The notes below the pieces were generated by a model that saw only the letters and a program-made list of their open reading frames with translations, did no database searches and was not told the origin of the DNA. The position numbers and the translations under genes are program-made. This document shows positions 52,371 to 62,059 of a DNA stretch of 64,000 nucleotides, in pieces; position 1 is the first letter of the stretch; every line of letters begins with the position of its first letter. Origin of the DNA: Bacteroidota bacterium (GTDB taxonomy: Bacteria; Bacteroidota; Bacteroidia; Sphingobacteriales; Sphingobacteriaceae); contig JAFDZM010000030.1 of NCBI GenBank assembly GCA_018266915.1, forward strand, positions 62,001-126,000, given 5' to 3'.

Positions 52371-52386
52371 ATGTGTGCGCACACAT
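52371..52386. promoter_or_regulatory. Perfect 16-bp palindromic operator candidate
   Basis: ATGTGTGCGCACACAT reads the same on both strands and sits between the divergent CBM9-like and GH35 genes. The form resembles LacI- or GntR-type operators with a central CG. No such regulator is encoded nearby. Confidence 0.65.
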
Positions 52387-52476
52387 AAATATATTTTCAA
52401 TATTTTCGCTTGCGACGGGCTTGGTGTATTTGATGCATTTCAACCACTTCCGTTTTTAATGTTTTTAACCTCCTCT

Positions 52477-54303
52477 ATGAAAAAAATAAAAGGCTTATAT
52501 CTGCCTCTCCTATTCGCCATCCTATTACTTTTTGCTGTTTCTTTCGTATCAGCCCAAACTTTAAAAAACACGTTCACATTTAGCAGAACTGAGTTTTTGC
52601 TTAATGGGAAACCCTTCCAAATTATCAGCGGCGAGATGCATCCTGCCCGGATACCTCGAGTGTATTGGCGCAACCGCATCCAGATGGCAAAGGCAATGGG
52701 GTGCAATACCATAGCTGCCTATGTGTTCTGGAATTATCACGAAAGCAAACCTGGTATATTTGATTTTAAGACGGATAACCATGATATAGGAGAATTCATC
52801 AAAATTTGCCAACAGGAAGGTATGTGGGTAATACTTCGTCCCGGGCCTTATGTGTGTGCCGAATGGGATTTCGGCGGCATACCACCCTACTTATTAAAAA
52901 TTCCGGATATCAAGATCCGCTGCATGGATCCGCGCTATATGGTTGCAGCCGAAAGGTATATGACGCATTTAGCAACAATCGTTAAGCCACTTCTATGTAC
53001 CAATGGCGGCCCGATCCTGATGGTGCAAGTTGAAAATGAGTATGGCAGCTATGGCAACGATAAAACCTATATGGAAACTGTGCGCAAAATATGGATCAAA
53101 AACGGTATCAATGTGCCATTCTATACTGCCGACGGTCCGACAGCCTTTATGCTTGAAGCCGGAAATGTGTACGGTGCGGTGATAGGTTTGGATAGCGGCA
53201 GCAGCGAGGCCGATTTTGACGAAGCCAAAAAGCATAATCCTAATGTGCCGGCTTTCAGCAGCGAAACTTACCCCGGTTGGCTGACACATTGGGGCGAAAA
53301 ATGGGCAAAACCAGATACTGCTGACTTGTTAAAAGAGGTAAAATTCTTATTGGATACCAAGCGGTCTTTCAACCTATACGTTATTCACGGGGGCACCAAC
53401 TTTGGCTTTACTGCAGGCGCAAATGCGTTTACACCGACCCAGTTTCAGCCCGACGTAACCAGCTATGACTACGATGCGCCTATAAATGAACAAGGACACC
53501 CAACTGCAAAATATTTTGCATTGCGCAGACTTATATCCAAATATGTAAAATACAAAATACCGGAAGTGCCAAAACCGGTGGAGACCATAACTATTCCGGA
53601 GATAAAAATGCAGGCTTACTCTACCGTTTGGGCCAATTTGCCGGTGCCGGTAAAGTCTGCTCAACCTAAGCCAATGGAAGCGCTGGATCAATCGGCAGGA
53701 TATATTTTATATAAAACCAAATTGATCGGCCATAAAAGCGGTAAGCTAACCATTACTGAACCTCATGATTATGCCACTGTGTTTTTGAATGGCAAATATG
53801 TTGGCAAAGTAGAGCGCGATAGCGGCAAATGGAGCATCAATCTGCCTAAGTCGGATGTGAAAGACCCGGTTCTGGAAATATTTGTTGAAGCAATGGGTCA
53901 CATCAACTTCGCACAATACATGATCGACCGCAAAGGCATTACCGACAGGGTAACCTTAAATGGTATGACGCTGATGGACTGGGATATTTACAAGCTACCG
54001 TTTGATAACCAATATATCTCAACCTTAAAGCCGTCTGCCATTAATCCTGATAGGAATGGCGCATTTTTTAAAGGAAGTTTTAGTCTTGATAAAGTAGCGG
54101 ATACTTACATCGATCTGAGCAAATACAAAAAAGGCGTGATATGGGTAAATGGTCATAACCTGGGGCGTTATTGGGACATCGGTCCGCAAAAACGGCTTTA
54201 TTGCCCTGCTCCATGGCTAAAAAAAGGCAAAAATGATGTACTGATATTCGACCTGCACCAAACCGAAGCAGCGTCTGTATCGGGCGAAAACACATTGGAA
54301 TAA
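52477..54303 (+). CDS. GH35 beta-galactosidase, exported
   Basis: From the ATG at 52477, 608 aa with a Sec signal (1-26, ending VSAQ); in-frame ATGs at 52375 and 52459 would put extra sequence ahead of the signal. The barrel begins FLLNGKPFQIISGEMHPARIPRVYW, a GH35 hallmark; the acid/base is E188 in VENEYGSYG and the nucleophile E263 in SSETYPGW. C-terminal jelly-roll domains end with GVIWVNGHNLGRYWDIGPQ. It releases terminal beta-galactose from glycans in the periplasm. Followed after 32 bases by a GH109-like gene. Confidence 0.93.
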   Translation: MKKIKGLYLPLLFAILLLFAVSFVSAQTLKNTFTFSRTEFLLNGKPFQIISGEMHPARIPRVYWRNRIQMAKAMGCNTIAAYVFWNYHESKPGIFDFKTDNHDIGEFIKICQQEGMWVILRPGPYVCAEWDFGGIPPYLLKIPDIKIRCMDPRYMVAAERYMTHLATIVKPLLCTNGGPILMVQVENEYGSYGNDKTYMETVRKIWIKNGINVPFYTADGPTAFMLEAGNVYGAVIGLDSGSSEADFDEAKKHNPNVPAFSSETYPGWLTHWGEKWAKPDTADLLKEVKFLLDTKRSFNLYVIHGGTNFGFTAGANAFTPTQFQPDVTSYDYDAPINEQGHPTAKYFALRRLISKYVKYKIPEVPKPVETITIPEIKMQAYSTVWANLPVPVKSAQPKPMEALDQSAGYILYKTKLIGHKSGKLTITEPHDYATVFLNGKYVGKVERDSGKWSINLPKSDVKDPVLEIFVEAMGHINFAQYMIDRKGITDRVTLNGMTLMDWDIYKLPFDNQYISTLKPSAINPDRNGAFFKGSFSLDKVADTYIDLSKYKKGVIWVNGHNLGRYWDIGPQKRLYCPAPWLKKGKNDVLIFDLHQTEAASVSGENTLE

Positions 54304-54335
54304 CCGTCGAACTATTATAAACCAAGCTATAAATT

Positions 54336-55682
54336 ATGGATCGCAGAGATTTTATTAAACAAAGCGCACTGGCAACAGCCGGATTAACAATCCTTCCCGC
54401 AGGTTCACTTTTTGCAGACACTACCAAAGTACGATTGGGCTATATCGGCGTTGGGCTTCGTGGCCGAAACCACATACAGGAAGGTTTGCTAAGAGATGAC
54501 GTAGAAATTGTAGCCATATGCGATACCCAGGAAAGTTCATTACAATACTGCCGTGAACAGTTTAAAAAAGCAGGCAAAAAACCGCCTGCTGAATATACTG
54601 GCGGTTTAGATGCTTACAAAGGCCTATTAGATCGTAAAGATATTGATGCCGTGATCATTGCTACACCGTGGCAGTTTCACCATCCACAGGCTATTGACGC
54701 TATGAAAGCCGGCAAATATGTAGGCTGTGAAGTTATAGCAGGATTATCTGTTGACGACCATTGGGATATAGTAAAAACATCCGAGCATACCGGTATTCCC
54801 TATATGACTTTGGAAAACGTCTGCTACCGCCGTGATGTAATGGCAGCTTTAAATATGGTTCGCAAAGGGATATTCGGCGAGATTATCCACCTGCAGGGCG
54901 GCTACCAGCACAACCTGCGTGAAGTTTTATTTAATGATGGTAAGCACTTTTATGATCATGGTGTGGAGTTCGGCCCTAATGCACTAAGCGAAGCCCAATG
55001 GCGTACTCAATTTAATATTGATCGTAATGCCGATATCTACCCTACCCACGGGGCCGGACCACTAATGCATTATGCCAACATCAACTATGGCAACCGCTTT
55101 ATGAACCTGGTTTCTTTCTCGTCAAAATCAAGAGGATTAAATACTTATATCGAAGAAAAATCACCGGGCCACCCAAATGCCAAGATCAATTTCAAAAACG
55201 GAGATGTTACCACTACTTTAATCAATTGCGCCAACGGGGAGACAGTAATGTTAAGCCACGATTGTCATTTACCCCGTCCATACTCATTAGGTTTTAGGGT
55301 ACAAGGCACCGAAGGTATTTGGATGGATTTGAATGAGTCGGTTTATATCAATTATAAAAGCCAGAAAGAAGACGAATGGGATCCATCCAAAAAATGGTTT
55401 GAACAATATGACCACCCGCTTTGGGCAAAATATGCTGACAAGGCATCTGGCGCAGGGCATGGAGGCATGGATTATTTTGTATTCAATGCCTTTGTAGAAG
55501 CTGTGAAGAGAAAAGGCCCTACTCCTATTGATGTGTACGATTCGGTTACCATGAGCGTAATAACACCGCTTTCTGAAAAATCAATAGCTACAGGAAACCA
55601 ACCACAGGAGTTCCCGGATTTCACCAAAGGAAAATGGAAAGACCGCAAATCGACTTTTGCTTTGGATGATAGCGGGCTTTAA
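54336..55682 (+). CDS. Gfo/Idh/MocA-family protein, GH109-like, Tat-exported
   Basis: 448-aa NAD(H)-dependent enzyme with a twin-arginine signal MDRRDFIKQSALATAG. The Rossmann domain has IGVGLRGRNHI, WQFHHPQAIDAMKAGKYVGCEV, and the C-domain carries YPTHGAGPLMHYANINYGNRF and GHGGMDYFVF, which are the marks of GH109 glycosidases (founding members are alpha-N-acetylgalactosaminidases that bind NAD as cofactor). Export by Tat suits a protein folded with its nucleotide. Operon with the GH35 gene. Confidence 0.82.
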   Translation: MDRRDFIKQSALATAGLTILPAGSLFADTTKVRLGYIGVGLRGRNHIQEGLLRDDVEIVAICDTQESSLQYCREQFKKAGKKPPAEYTGGLDAYKGLLDRKDIDAVIIATPWQFHHPQAIDAMKAGKYVGCEVIAGLSVDDHWDIVKTSEHTGIPYMTLENVCYRRDVMAALNMVRKGIFGEIIHLQGGYQHNLREVLFNDGKHFYDHGVEFGPNALSEAQWRTQFNIDRNADIYPTHGAGPLMHYANINYGNRFMNLVSFSSKSRGLNTYIEEKSPGHPNAKINFKNGDVTTTLINCANGETVMLSHDCHLPRPYSLGFRVQGTEGIWMDLNESVYINYKSQKEDEWDPSKKWFEQYDHPLWAKYADKASGAGHGGMDYFVFNAFVEAVKRKGPTPIDVYDSVTMSVITPLSEKSIATGNQPQEFPDFTKGKWKDRKSTFALDDSGL

Positions 55683-55683
55683 T

Positions 55684-57882
55684 TTATTCTATCACTAACC
55701 ATGTATAGCCCTCAGCAGGAATTTTCACCGTTAGTTTGATTTTGGAATTCTGATCTAAAGCATAAGCTTTCGGTTGACCGTTTTTAACGCTGACCTTTGC
55801 TACACTTTTGATCCCGGTATAATAGAGCGGCAATTCAATTGTTCGCTCTATTTTCTGTTTAAGCGGATTGTACAACATAGCCAATCCCTTTTCTTTTAAT
55901 TGTGGATTGACGTGTAATATACCGTCCCAATCCCTACCATCTGCTCTACGCATGTGAATAATATCAGAATTTAAAATATCTCTGTACTTTTTATACCACG
56001 CGATGGTATTGACCACCAACCGCTTGGTTTTTTCTGTATCATACAGCCGCGGACCACGATAGCAAGCCTGCACGCCCGATCCATAATATTGCATCATCAG
56101 CTTTTCGTATGCGTCAAGATGAGTGCTCAAAGGTTCAAGTGTTGCTGCCGCGCCCCCTCCTTGATACTCTGTTAGCGGAACGAAACCCCAGCCCATAGAA
56201 GGGGTCTTTTCCCAGGTACCATCAAAAATATTCTGTCGGTTTAGAATGATCTGTTCTTCGCGTGGCAATGAGAAATTTACCTCACGATACCCTAAGGCGA
56301 TTTTATTTGTACCATCCAGAAAATACCAATCCGGGGCATTTACATATACCCCACGCTCATTCAGCCAGCGGTATAAGCCTTTCTGCAATTCCATTTGCCG
56401 CCATTGCGAATCTTTCAATCCCTCATGACCAGGATGGATTGTCGAAGCACAAACATCACCCGGATACGGGCCATCATTTTCAAAAATATCGAAACCTGTG
56501 TTGGCAATAAAGTATTTAATATGAGCAAGATAAGCCAGTCCCCATTTACTACCGAGACAGGGCGCGTGGCCAAACATCGCATTCAAATCCGGCCTACCTG
56601 TCTTCGGGTCGATTACATCGTCCTCATCGCTAATCCTGCGACTGCTGAAAAGAGAGTATCCACCAATCAAAACACCTTTGTTATGCGCATAATCTGCCAA
56701 TGACTTAAACTTTGCAACATTCGTAGTTGAGGTGTCTTCCATATTCAATCCGCTGCCAAAGCTCAATATCAATCCTTCGTAACCTGTTGCTACGCATTGG
56801 TCAATACAGTTTTTCACTTTTTCAGGGTCTGAATTAACCAAATGCATAAATATGGGATTCTCTGTCGTCCAAGGGGCTATGGTTCGGTACATTTTCCTTT
56901 GCGCCAGGCCATTGCGTTCACGGTCATAGCTATCCAACAATAATTCGTTAGTCCTTATTGAATTAAATATCTCGCCCGGCTGTAGTTTAATGCCAATGCC
57001 AAAGCCCGGATAAACTTCAAGAAGACAAGGCGTCTGATATTCATAATTTACCTGCGAAGTGTAGGTTGAGTCTGCTTTCCAGTGCGTGGTTTGATCAGAC
57101 AGATCAGCCTTCATAGCATTGTTAAAAGCATAGTTGCTTTCAATGTAAATGCTATGCGGAATTTTCATTTGATCAACCTTACCCACTACTGCCGATTCTT
57201 CTTCTGGCGTTGCCAGTATTTCATTGACAGCATTGTCTATCCTAATGTTTTCTTTCGACCTATTTTCAACAGTCAACCATTTGCAAATGATTGGAATGCC
57301 ATCATAAATTTCGTAGTTCACTTTGACAACCAAATCCTTGGACTGATCCGGCCCTGAATAAATAAAAGTTAAAGTTTTCCCCGTCGGAAGTTGTTTATTT
57401 GAGGCCCATAAACGTGCATGCCATTTTACATAGGGCTGAATAGAAGACGAAACTATGAAACTCTTGTATTGGAAATCCTGCTCATGCGCTTTCAGATCAT
57501 TGACCCATTCTTTTAGGAGATAGGCTTTTTCTTTTTGTCCATACAATCCACCTATGTTTACCTGCTTTCCATTGATAATTAGCCTCGCTTCCGGTTCTAC
57601 GGCTCGCAACATTTGTTCACCATTGCTTAGGTTGACAAAATCCACACAGGCCACATTGGGTTGAATTCTGAAAGTTCGTTTGACTAGTCCGTTATATAAA
57701 ATGATCTCTTTTCCGTCCTCGCTTTTATAAACTCCGGCTTTTTGAATAGGTTTATTTACCAGCCAATCTATATTATTTAAGGAATGGCTGTCCTGGTTTA
57801 GTGTTGAAAGTTGGCTTATTTGTGTTTGAGCATTGCAAAATCCAACAGGCAATATTAGCAAAGCAAGGAGTAGTTTTTTCAT
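55684..57882 (-). CDS. Alpha-galactosidase-like glycosidase, exported
   Basis: From the ATG at 57882, 732 aa with a Sec signal ending GFCNAQ. The N-terminal 280 residues form a beta-sandwich like that before the barrel in clan GH-D/GH36 enzymes, then a TIM-barrel with FDIFENDGPYPGD (probable catalytic-acid region), NAPDWYFLDG and a C-terminal beta domain. The family match is approximate: it could be an alpha-galactosidase or another alpha-glycosidase. It is convergent with the GH109-like gene (1 base apart). Confidence 0.6.
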   Translation of the reverse strand: MKKLLLALLILPVGFCNAQTQISQLSTLNQDSHSLNNIDWLVNKPIQKAGVYKSEDGKEIILYNGLVKRTFRIQPNVACVDFVNLSNGEQMLRAVEPEARLIINGKQVNIGGLYGQKEKAYLLKEWVNDLKAHEQDFQYKSFIVSSSIQPYVKWHARLWASNKQLPTGKTLTFIYSGPDQSKDLVVKVNYEIYDGIPIICKWLTVENRSKENIRIDNAVNEILATPEEESAVVGKVDQMKIPHSIYIESNYAFNNAMKADLSDQTTHWKADSTYTSQVNYEYQTPCLLEVYPGFGIGIKLQPGEIFNSIRTNELLLDSYDRERNGLAQRKMYRTIAPWTTENPIFMHLVNSDPEKVKNCIDQCVATGYEGLILSFGSGLNMEDTSTTNVAKFKSLADYAHNKGVLIGGYSLFSSRRISDEDDVIDPKTGRPDLNAMFGHAPCLGSKWGLAYLAHIKYFIANTGFDIFENDGPYPGDVCASTIHPGHEGLKDSQWRQMELQKGLYRWLNERGVYVNAPDWYFLDGTNKIALGYREVNFSLPREEQIILNRQNIFDGTWEKTPSMGWGFVPLTEYQGGGAAATLEPLSTHLDAYEKLMMQYYGSGVQACYRGPRLYDTEKTKRLVVNTIAWYKKYRDILNSDIIHMRRADGRDWDGILHVNPQLKEKGLAMLYNPLKQKIERTIELPLYYTGIKSVAKVSVKNGQPKAYALDQNSKIKLTVKIPAEGYTWLVIE

Positions 57883-57976
57883 GATTCGGGGCAGACGATT
57901 ATTCATTTCAGCTCAAATTAATAATTGATAATTTAATTTGAAGCGGATTGTTACTTTTGCGGCAAATAAAACCAAT

Positions 57977-58201
57977 ATGGCATCAACCAAACTTACTATA
58001 AACAGCAACGGATCAGTAAAAATTGACGGCGACTTTGAAATTGTCGACGCGCAAGGCAATCAATATGGATTACAAGGCCGCACCATTGTTTCTATCTGCC
58101 GCTGCGGACTATCGGCCAACAAACCCTTCTGCGATGGCTCTCACAAAGGCCATTTTGAACACGATGCGCAGGCATTTGATTTACCGCCAAGAAAGGTTTA
58201 G
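57977..58201 (+). CDS. CDGSH iron-sulfur protein
   Basis: From the ATG at 57977, 74 aa. The 2Fe-2S motif is CRCGLSANKPFCDGSH: ligands C41, C43, C52 and H56. The redox-active cluster with one histidine ligand is typical of the mitoNEET family. Role in bacteria is not settled. It is an isolated gene before a dispersed repeat. Confidence 0.9.
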   Translation: MASTKLTINSNGSVKIDGDFEIVDAQGNQYGLQGRTIVSICRCGLSANKPFCDGSHKGHFEHDAQAFDLPPRKV

Positions 58202-58285
58202 TAATCAGTTAACCGGTGACTAGTTAATCAGTTGCCGGTATTATAACTACCTGGTCACTGATTAACTGGTTAACTAATCACTAAT
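58202..58285. repeat. Copy of a dispersed GTTAAC repeat with inverted halves
   Basis: Two related halves face each other: AGTTAACCGGTGACTAGTTA on the left and, inverted, AGTTAACCAGTTAATCAGTG on the right, so the segment can fold. It shares ACTGGTTAACTAATCAC with 7561-7577. It fills the spacer between CDGSH and GMC genes. Confidence 0.65.
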
Positions 58286-60000
58286 TACACATTTCCTTTC
58301 TTCAATTCCTCCACCGCATGATTTGCTGCACGGGCCGTTATAGCCATAAAGGTCAGTGAAGGATTCTGTGTGCTGGTAGATACCATGCAGGAACCATCTG
58401 TTACGAAGACATTTTTACATTCGTGCATTTGATTCCATCCGTTTAACAGTGATGTTTTTGGATCTTTGCCCATACGCACACCGCCCATTTCGTGGATATC
58501 CAATCCCGGGGCCTGGTTAGTATCGTGAGCTTTGATATTTTTGCATCCTGCTATAGTGAGCATTTCCTCTGCCTGTGCAGTAAAATCTTTCATGCTTTTT
58601 ATGTCGTTGTCATCATAAGCTACGCATGTTTTCAGCAACGGTATACCCCATGCGTCTTTTTCATCCTTGCTCAGACTTACATGATTGGTTTCCTTCGGTA
58701 TTGTCTCACCCTGCATCTGCACATAAACTACCCATGGGCCAGGCTCTGATATTGCTTCCTTGTAACTATTACCAATCTGCGGGCCGTCTGTAACATGCCC
58801 CCATCCGGCACGCATTACCGAATAAAAGGTCATATAGCCACGTAAAAAGTCCATCTCCTGCTTATATACATTCCTGAAATTCGGCATCATTATGGCACAC
58901 GGACGACGACCATAATAATAGGAATCAAGATAACCATCCATCGAGGCGCTTAATGTTCCTCTATAATTATGAAACGCCACAAACTTACCCAACAGGCCAT
59001 TATCATTACCCAAACCATTAGGAAAACGCGATGAGGTTGAATTCAACAAAACCAAATTGGTATTCATCGTGGCTGCATTCACAAAGATGATCTTCGCATA
59101 AAATTCTGTCGCTTCTTTAGTATGCGCATCAATCACACGCACGCCTGTTGCTTTGCCTTTCTTTTCATCATAAATAATGGAGTGCACTACAGAATCTGGC
59201 CTTATTGTCAGGTTACCAGTCCTTTCGGCCCAAGGCAATGTTGACGAATTAGAACTAAAATATCCACCAAAAGGGCAACCTCTTTCGCACAAACTGCGCG
59301 CCTGGCATTGTCCCCGGCCCTGCTGTTTGTGTATTTCGTTGGGCTTGGTCAAATGCGCACAACGACCGATAACTACATGCCGGTCTTTATAGTGCGCATT
59401 GATACGTTTGCTCATATCTTTTTCAACAGCGTTCATTTCCCAGGCAGGCAAAAACTCACCATCGGGCAAAGTTTCCAAACCGTCGTGATTACCCGCTATC
59501 CCGGCAAAACGTTCCACATGGCTATACCATGGCGCTATATCATCATAACGAATCGGCCAATCCACCGCAAAACCGTCCCTTCCGGGTCCCTCAAAATCAA
59601 ATTTGCTCCAGCGCTGAGTTTGCCTCGCCCATAGCAGAGACTTGCCGCCAACCTGGTAGCCACGTATCCAATCAAAAGGCTTCTCCTGTACGTAAGGATG
59701 CTCCTTATCCTTCACAAAAAAATGCTGGCTGGCTTCACTGAAGGCATAACAACGTTTTACTATCGGGTTCTCCTTCGAAACGGACAAAGGTTCATAAGTA
59801 CGGTGTGGAAAATCCCAGGGATTTTTTGTTGCTGTTGGGTAGTCTTTAAGATGGACGACATTCCGTCCTCTTTCAAGAACCAGCGTTTTTAAACCATGTT
59901 CGCAAAGTTCCTTGGCAGCCCATCCACCGCTAATGCCTGAGCCTATTACAATAGCGTCGAAGGTATTTTGTTCAGCCCCCTTTGAATTGATGTTGGCCAT
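58285..60000 (-). CDS. GMC-family FAD oxidoreductase
   Basis: 571-aa flavoprotein with dinucleotide motif IVIGSGISGGWAAKELCEHG (18-37), ERGRNV, and the GMC C-terminal signature GVRMGKDPKTSLL...TDGSCMVSTSTQNPSLTFMAITARAANH, including the catalytic His/Asn region. No signal peptide is seen. Bacteroidota GMC enzymes of this kind oxidise sugars at C3 and normally pair with a small gluconate dehydrogenase subunit 3-like gene; none lies here, nor a cytochrome. Confidence 0.9.
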   Translation of the reverse strand: MANINSKGAEQNTFDAIVIGSGISGGWAAKELCEHGLKTLVLERGRNVVHLKDYPTATKNPWDFPHRTYEPLSVSKENPIVKRCYAFSEASQHFFVKDKEHPYVQEKPFDWIRGYQVGGKSLLWARQTQRWSKFDFEGPGRDGFAVDWPIRYDDIAPWYSHVERFAGIAGNHDGLETLPDGEFLPAWEMNAVEKDMSKRINAHYKDRHVVIGRCAHLTKPNEIHKQQGRGQCQARSLCERGCPFGGYFSSNSSTLPWAERTGNLTIRPDSVVHSIIYDEKKGKATGVRVIDAHTKEATEFYAKIIFVNAATMNTNLVLLNSTSSRFPNGLGNDNGLLGKFVAFHNYRGTLSASMDGYLDSYYYGRRPCAIMMPNFRNVYKQEMDFLRGYMTFYSVMRAGWGHVTDGPQIGNSYKEAISEPGPWVVYVQMQGETIPKETNHVSLSKDEKDAWGIPLLKTCVAYDDNDIKSMKDFTAQAEEMLTIAGCKNIKAHDTNQAPGLDIHEMGGVRMGKDPKTSLLNGWNQMHECKNVFVTDGSCMVSTSTQNPSLTFMAITARAANHAVEELKKGNV

Positions 60001-60062
60001 ATTTTCTTATAATTGGTGGGTACAATTTAAGAGTTTAGGAATATAAATCAGAAAGAAATACA

Positions 60063-60092
60063 AAATCCCATGTTCGATTGACCATGGGATTT
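60063..60092 (-). terminator. Terminator of the S53 peptidase gene
   Basis: AAATCCCATG / CATGGGATTT, a perfect 10-bp stem with a 10-base loop; on the minus strand it is followed by TGTATTTC after a T run. Confidence 0.82.
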
Positions 60093-60141
60093 CTTGTAAA
60101 AAAATCGCAATAGTTTATTATCAATATTTTAATTCACTCTG

Positions 60142-61797
60142 TTAAGCATTCACAAGAGTATTATTTTGTGTAAAGATAGTCTTTAGCGCGTTGAGCAATG
60201 CCTTACCCTTTGGTGATCCCCATCCAGTAACAGCATCATAACCTTGCCCTGCGGTATAGCCGCCGCCAACGGATGATATATTATTGCCTACCGTTATATC
60301 CGTGCACACCGATGTGCCTAAAGCGCCGGCTTCCTGAAACTGCTGATAAAGCATTGGGGTTAAATACCCTACACGTTTGCCGTTATCAAGCGATGCATTA
60401 ACTCTGGCAATAATACCCGCCCACAATGGAGCCGCAGCGCTTGTACCGCCATTTGGAAACGTCTTACCATTGAGTACCATCAGGTACCCGGTTGCGCCGC
60501 TTGCATCTGCTGCAACATCCGGAACACACCGGCCAACAATTGCACCGGGGTTTACAGAGGGTATATTTACCTTTTGCCATGATGGCCTTGCAAAATATAC
60601 GCTTATACCACCCCCACCTGCACCAGATCCATCCTGTGGTTGCCGTACACCGCTACCTTGTTTCCATACAGTTTCAGTTACTTTGCCATTTTTTACTGCA
60701 ACAGCGGTTCCGCCAACGCCAAGAACATACGGACTTGATGCCGGGAAATCAACATGAGCATGGCCATCTCCTACACCATCATCGGAACCATCATCTCCTG
60801 ACGCTACACAAACTGTAATACCTAAAGATGCAGCAGCTTTTAAGCTTGTATTAACAGCATTTATAGCTGTTAATGACCACACCCCCGGTGCATCTTCCGC
60901 ATATCCCCAACTTATAGAAATAACATTGGGATTATTTTTCGTATCATGTATAGCAGCATCTATACAATCAACCCAACCTTGTTCACTAAATTTACTAAAG
61001 TAAACAACAATAGTAGATTTTGGACATACACCAGCTACCACTTCAATATCCAGCATTACTTCTCCTGCAGCATCATCCATTGTATTAGTGGGGGCATCTT
61101 CTACACTAATTGGTATAACAGTTGGTACGCCAACCTGGGCAGTTTTACAAAACAAAGCGAGGTCATCCGGGAAATACCCACCACCAAATTCCAGTATACC
61201 TATTGTTTGTCCGGAGCCATCACCCTCAGGGCAATCATATATTTCTGCAAGCTCTGCAGGATAAAACCACGACCGATGTTTTTTAGGTGTACTTGCCAAA
61301 GTAAGCGATAAATTTTCCGTATTATGGTGACGGCGCTTTTTTACGACAGGCCGGTTATCTAATCCAAAAACACCCTCGATTATCTTATCCAATTCCTTTG
61401 GAATATGAATACTGCCGGTGCGTCCCCGGTAATCACCTCTTTCTGCATTTTGATAATGAAATAGTTTTACCTGGAAAGCATTTTCTACATCTTCAATCGA
61501 CCCGCTTACCCTGATACTGTGTGATGCTGAATTTTCACTCATTGTTTCAAGCCCATATCCGGCTAAAACCTTTTTTGTCTTTTCCATATCATCAGCTGAG
61601 GCCCCGTATTTATCAGCAAACTCTTGCCTTGACAGATAGATACCCGGCTTCGCACCCGGCTCAGGAACTGATTGCTTTTGGCGAAGCTTTATTGTCAGCT
61701 CAATAATTTCATTAGGATTAGCCTTGCTAATCACTTTTGAACCGGGCATTACCATACGGTTACTTCCCGGCAGTAATACGTGTGTTGAGTTTTCCAT
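60142..61797 (-). CDS. S53 sedolisin-family serine-carboxyl peptidase
   Basis: 551-aa acid peptidase of the kumamolisin type. Residues 1-165 are the activation prodomain (YLSRQEFADKYGASADD, SVSGSIEDVENAF-type strands). In the catalytic domain E246 and D250 lie in AGEVMLDIEV, the oxyanion Asp D335 in ASGDDGSDDG and the nucleophile S453 in GGTSAAAP; the calcium site is YDAVTGWGSPKG near the C-terminus. No N-terminal signal peptide is visible, although such enzymes are normally secreted, so export must use another route or the enzyme stays inside. Confidence 0.92.
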   Translation of the reverse strand: MENSTHVLLPGSNRMVMPGSKVISKANPNEIIELTIKLRQKQSVPEPGAKPGIYLSRQEFADKYGASADDMEKTKKVLAGYGLETMSENSASHSIRVSGSIEDVENAFQVKLFHYQNAERGDYRGRTGSIHIPKELDKIIEGVFGLDNRPVVKKRRHHNTENLSLTLASTPKKHRSWFYPAELAEIYDCPEGDGSGQTIGILEFGGGYFPDDLALFCKTAQVGVPTVIPISVEDAPTNTMDDAAGEVMLDIEVVAGVCPKSTIVVYFSKFSEQGWVDCIDAAIHDTKNNPNVISISWGYAEDAPGVWSLTAINAVNTSLKAAASLGITVCVASGDDGSDDGVGDGHAHVDFPASSPYVLGVGGTAVAVKNGKVTETVWKQGSGVRQPQDGSGAGGGGISVYFARPSWQKVNIPSVNPGAIVGRCVPDVAADASGATGYLMVLNGKTFPNGGTSAAAPLWAGIIARVNASLDNGKRVGYLTPMLYQQFQEAGALGTSVCTDITVGNNISSVGGGYTAGQGYDAVTGWGSPKGKALLNALKTIFTQNNTLVNA

Positions 61798-61995
61798 AAT
61801 ATTTTTTGATTTTATTAGGCGTTTGGCAACTGATTGCTATTTCAGATACTTAAATAACTGTTTAACAATAACCTAAAATGGCTTCTTTTTATTATGAAAT
61901 TAAAGCTAAATACTACACCGGCAGTAAGTATTTGTACGGTATTTTATAGGTGTTTTCACGGTATTTATTGCAGTATTTGAAAATATCAAAAACAT

Positions 61996-62042
61996 TTTGA
62001 GTAACCAATCGATTTCTTATATATTTGTAACCGATCGGTTAC
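61996..62042 (+). promoter_or_regulatory. Promoter and palindromic operator of the ArsR-SRPBCC operon
   Basis: -33 element TTTG (61996-61999), 20-base spacer, -7 element TATATTTG (62020-62027). Overlapping its end is the perfect 16-bp palindrome GTAACCGATCGGTTAC (62027-62042), with a half-like copy GTAACCAATCG at 62001. The palindrome covers the start of transcription, so binding of the encoded ArsR-type repressor would block the promoter. Confidence 0.75.
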
Positions 62043-62059
62043 GAGTAAAGAATAAGAAA

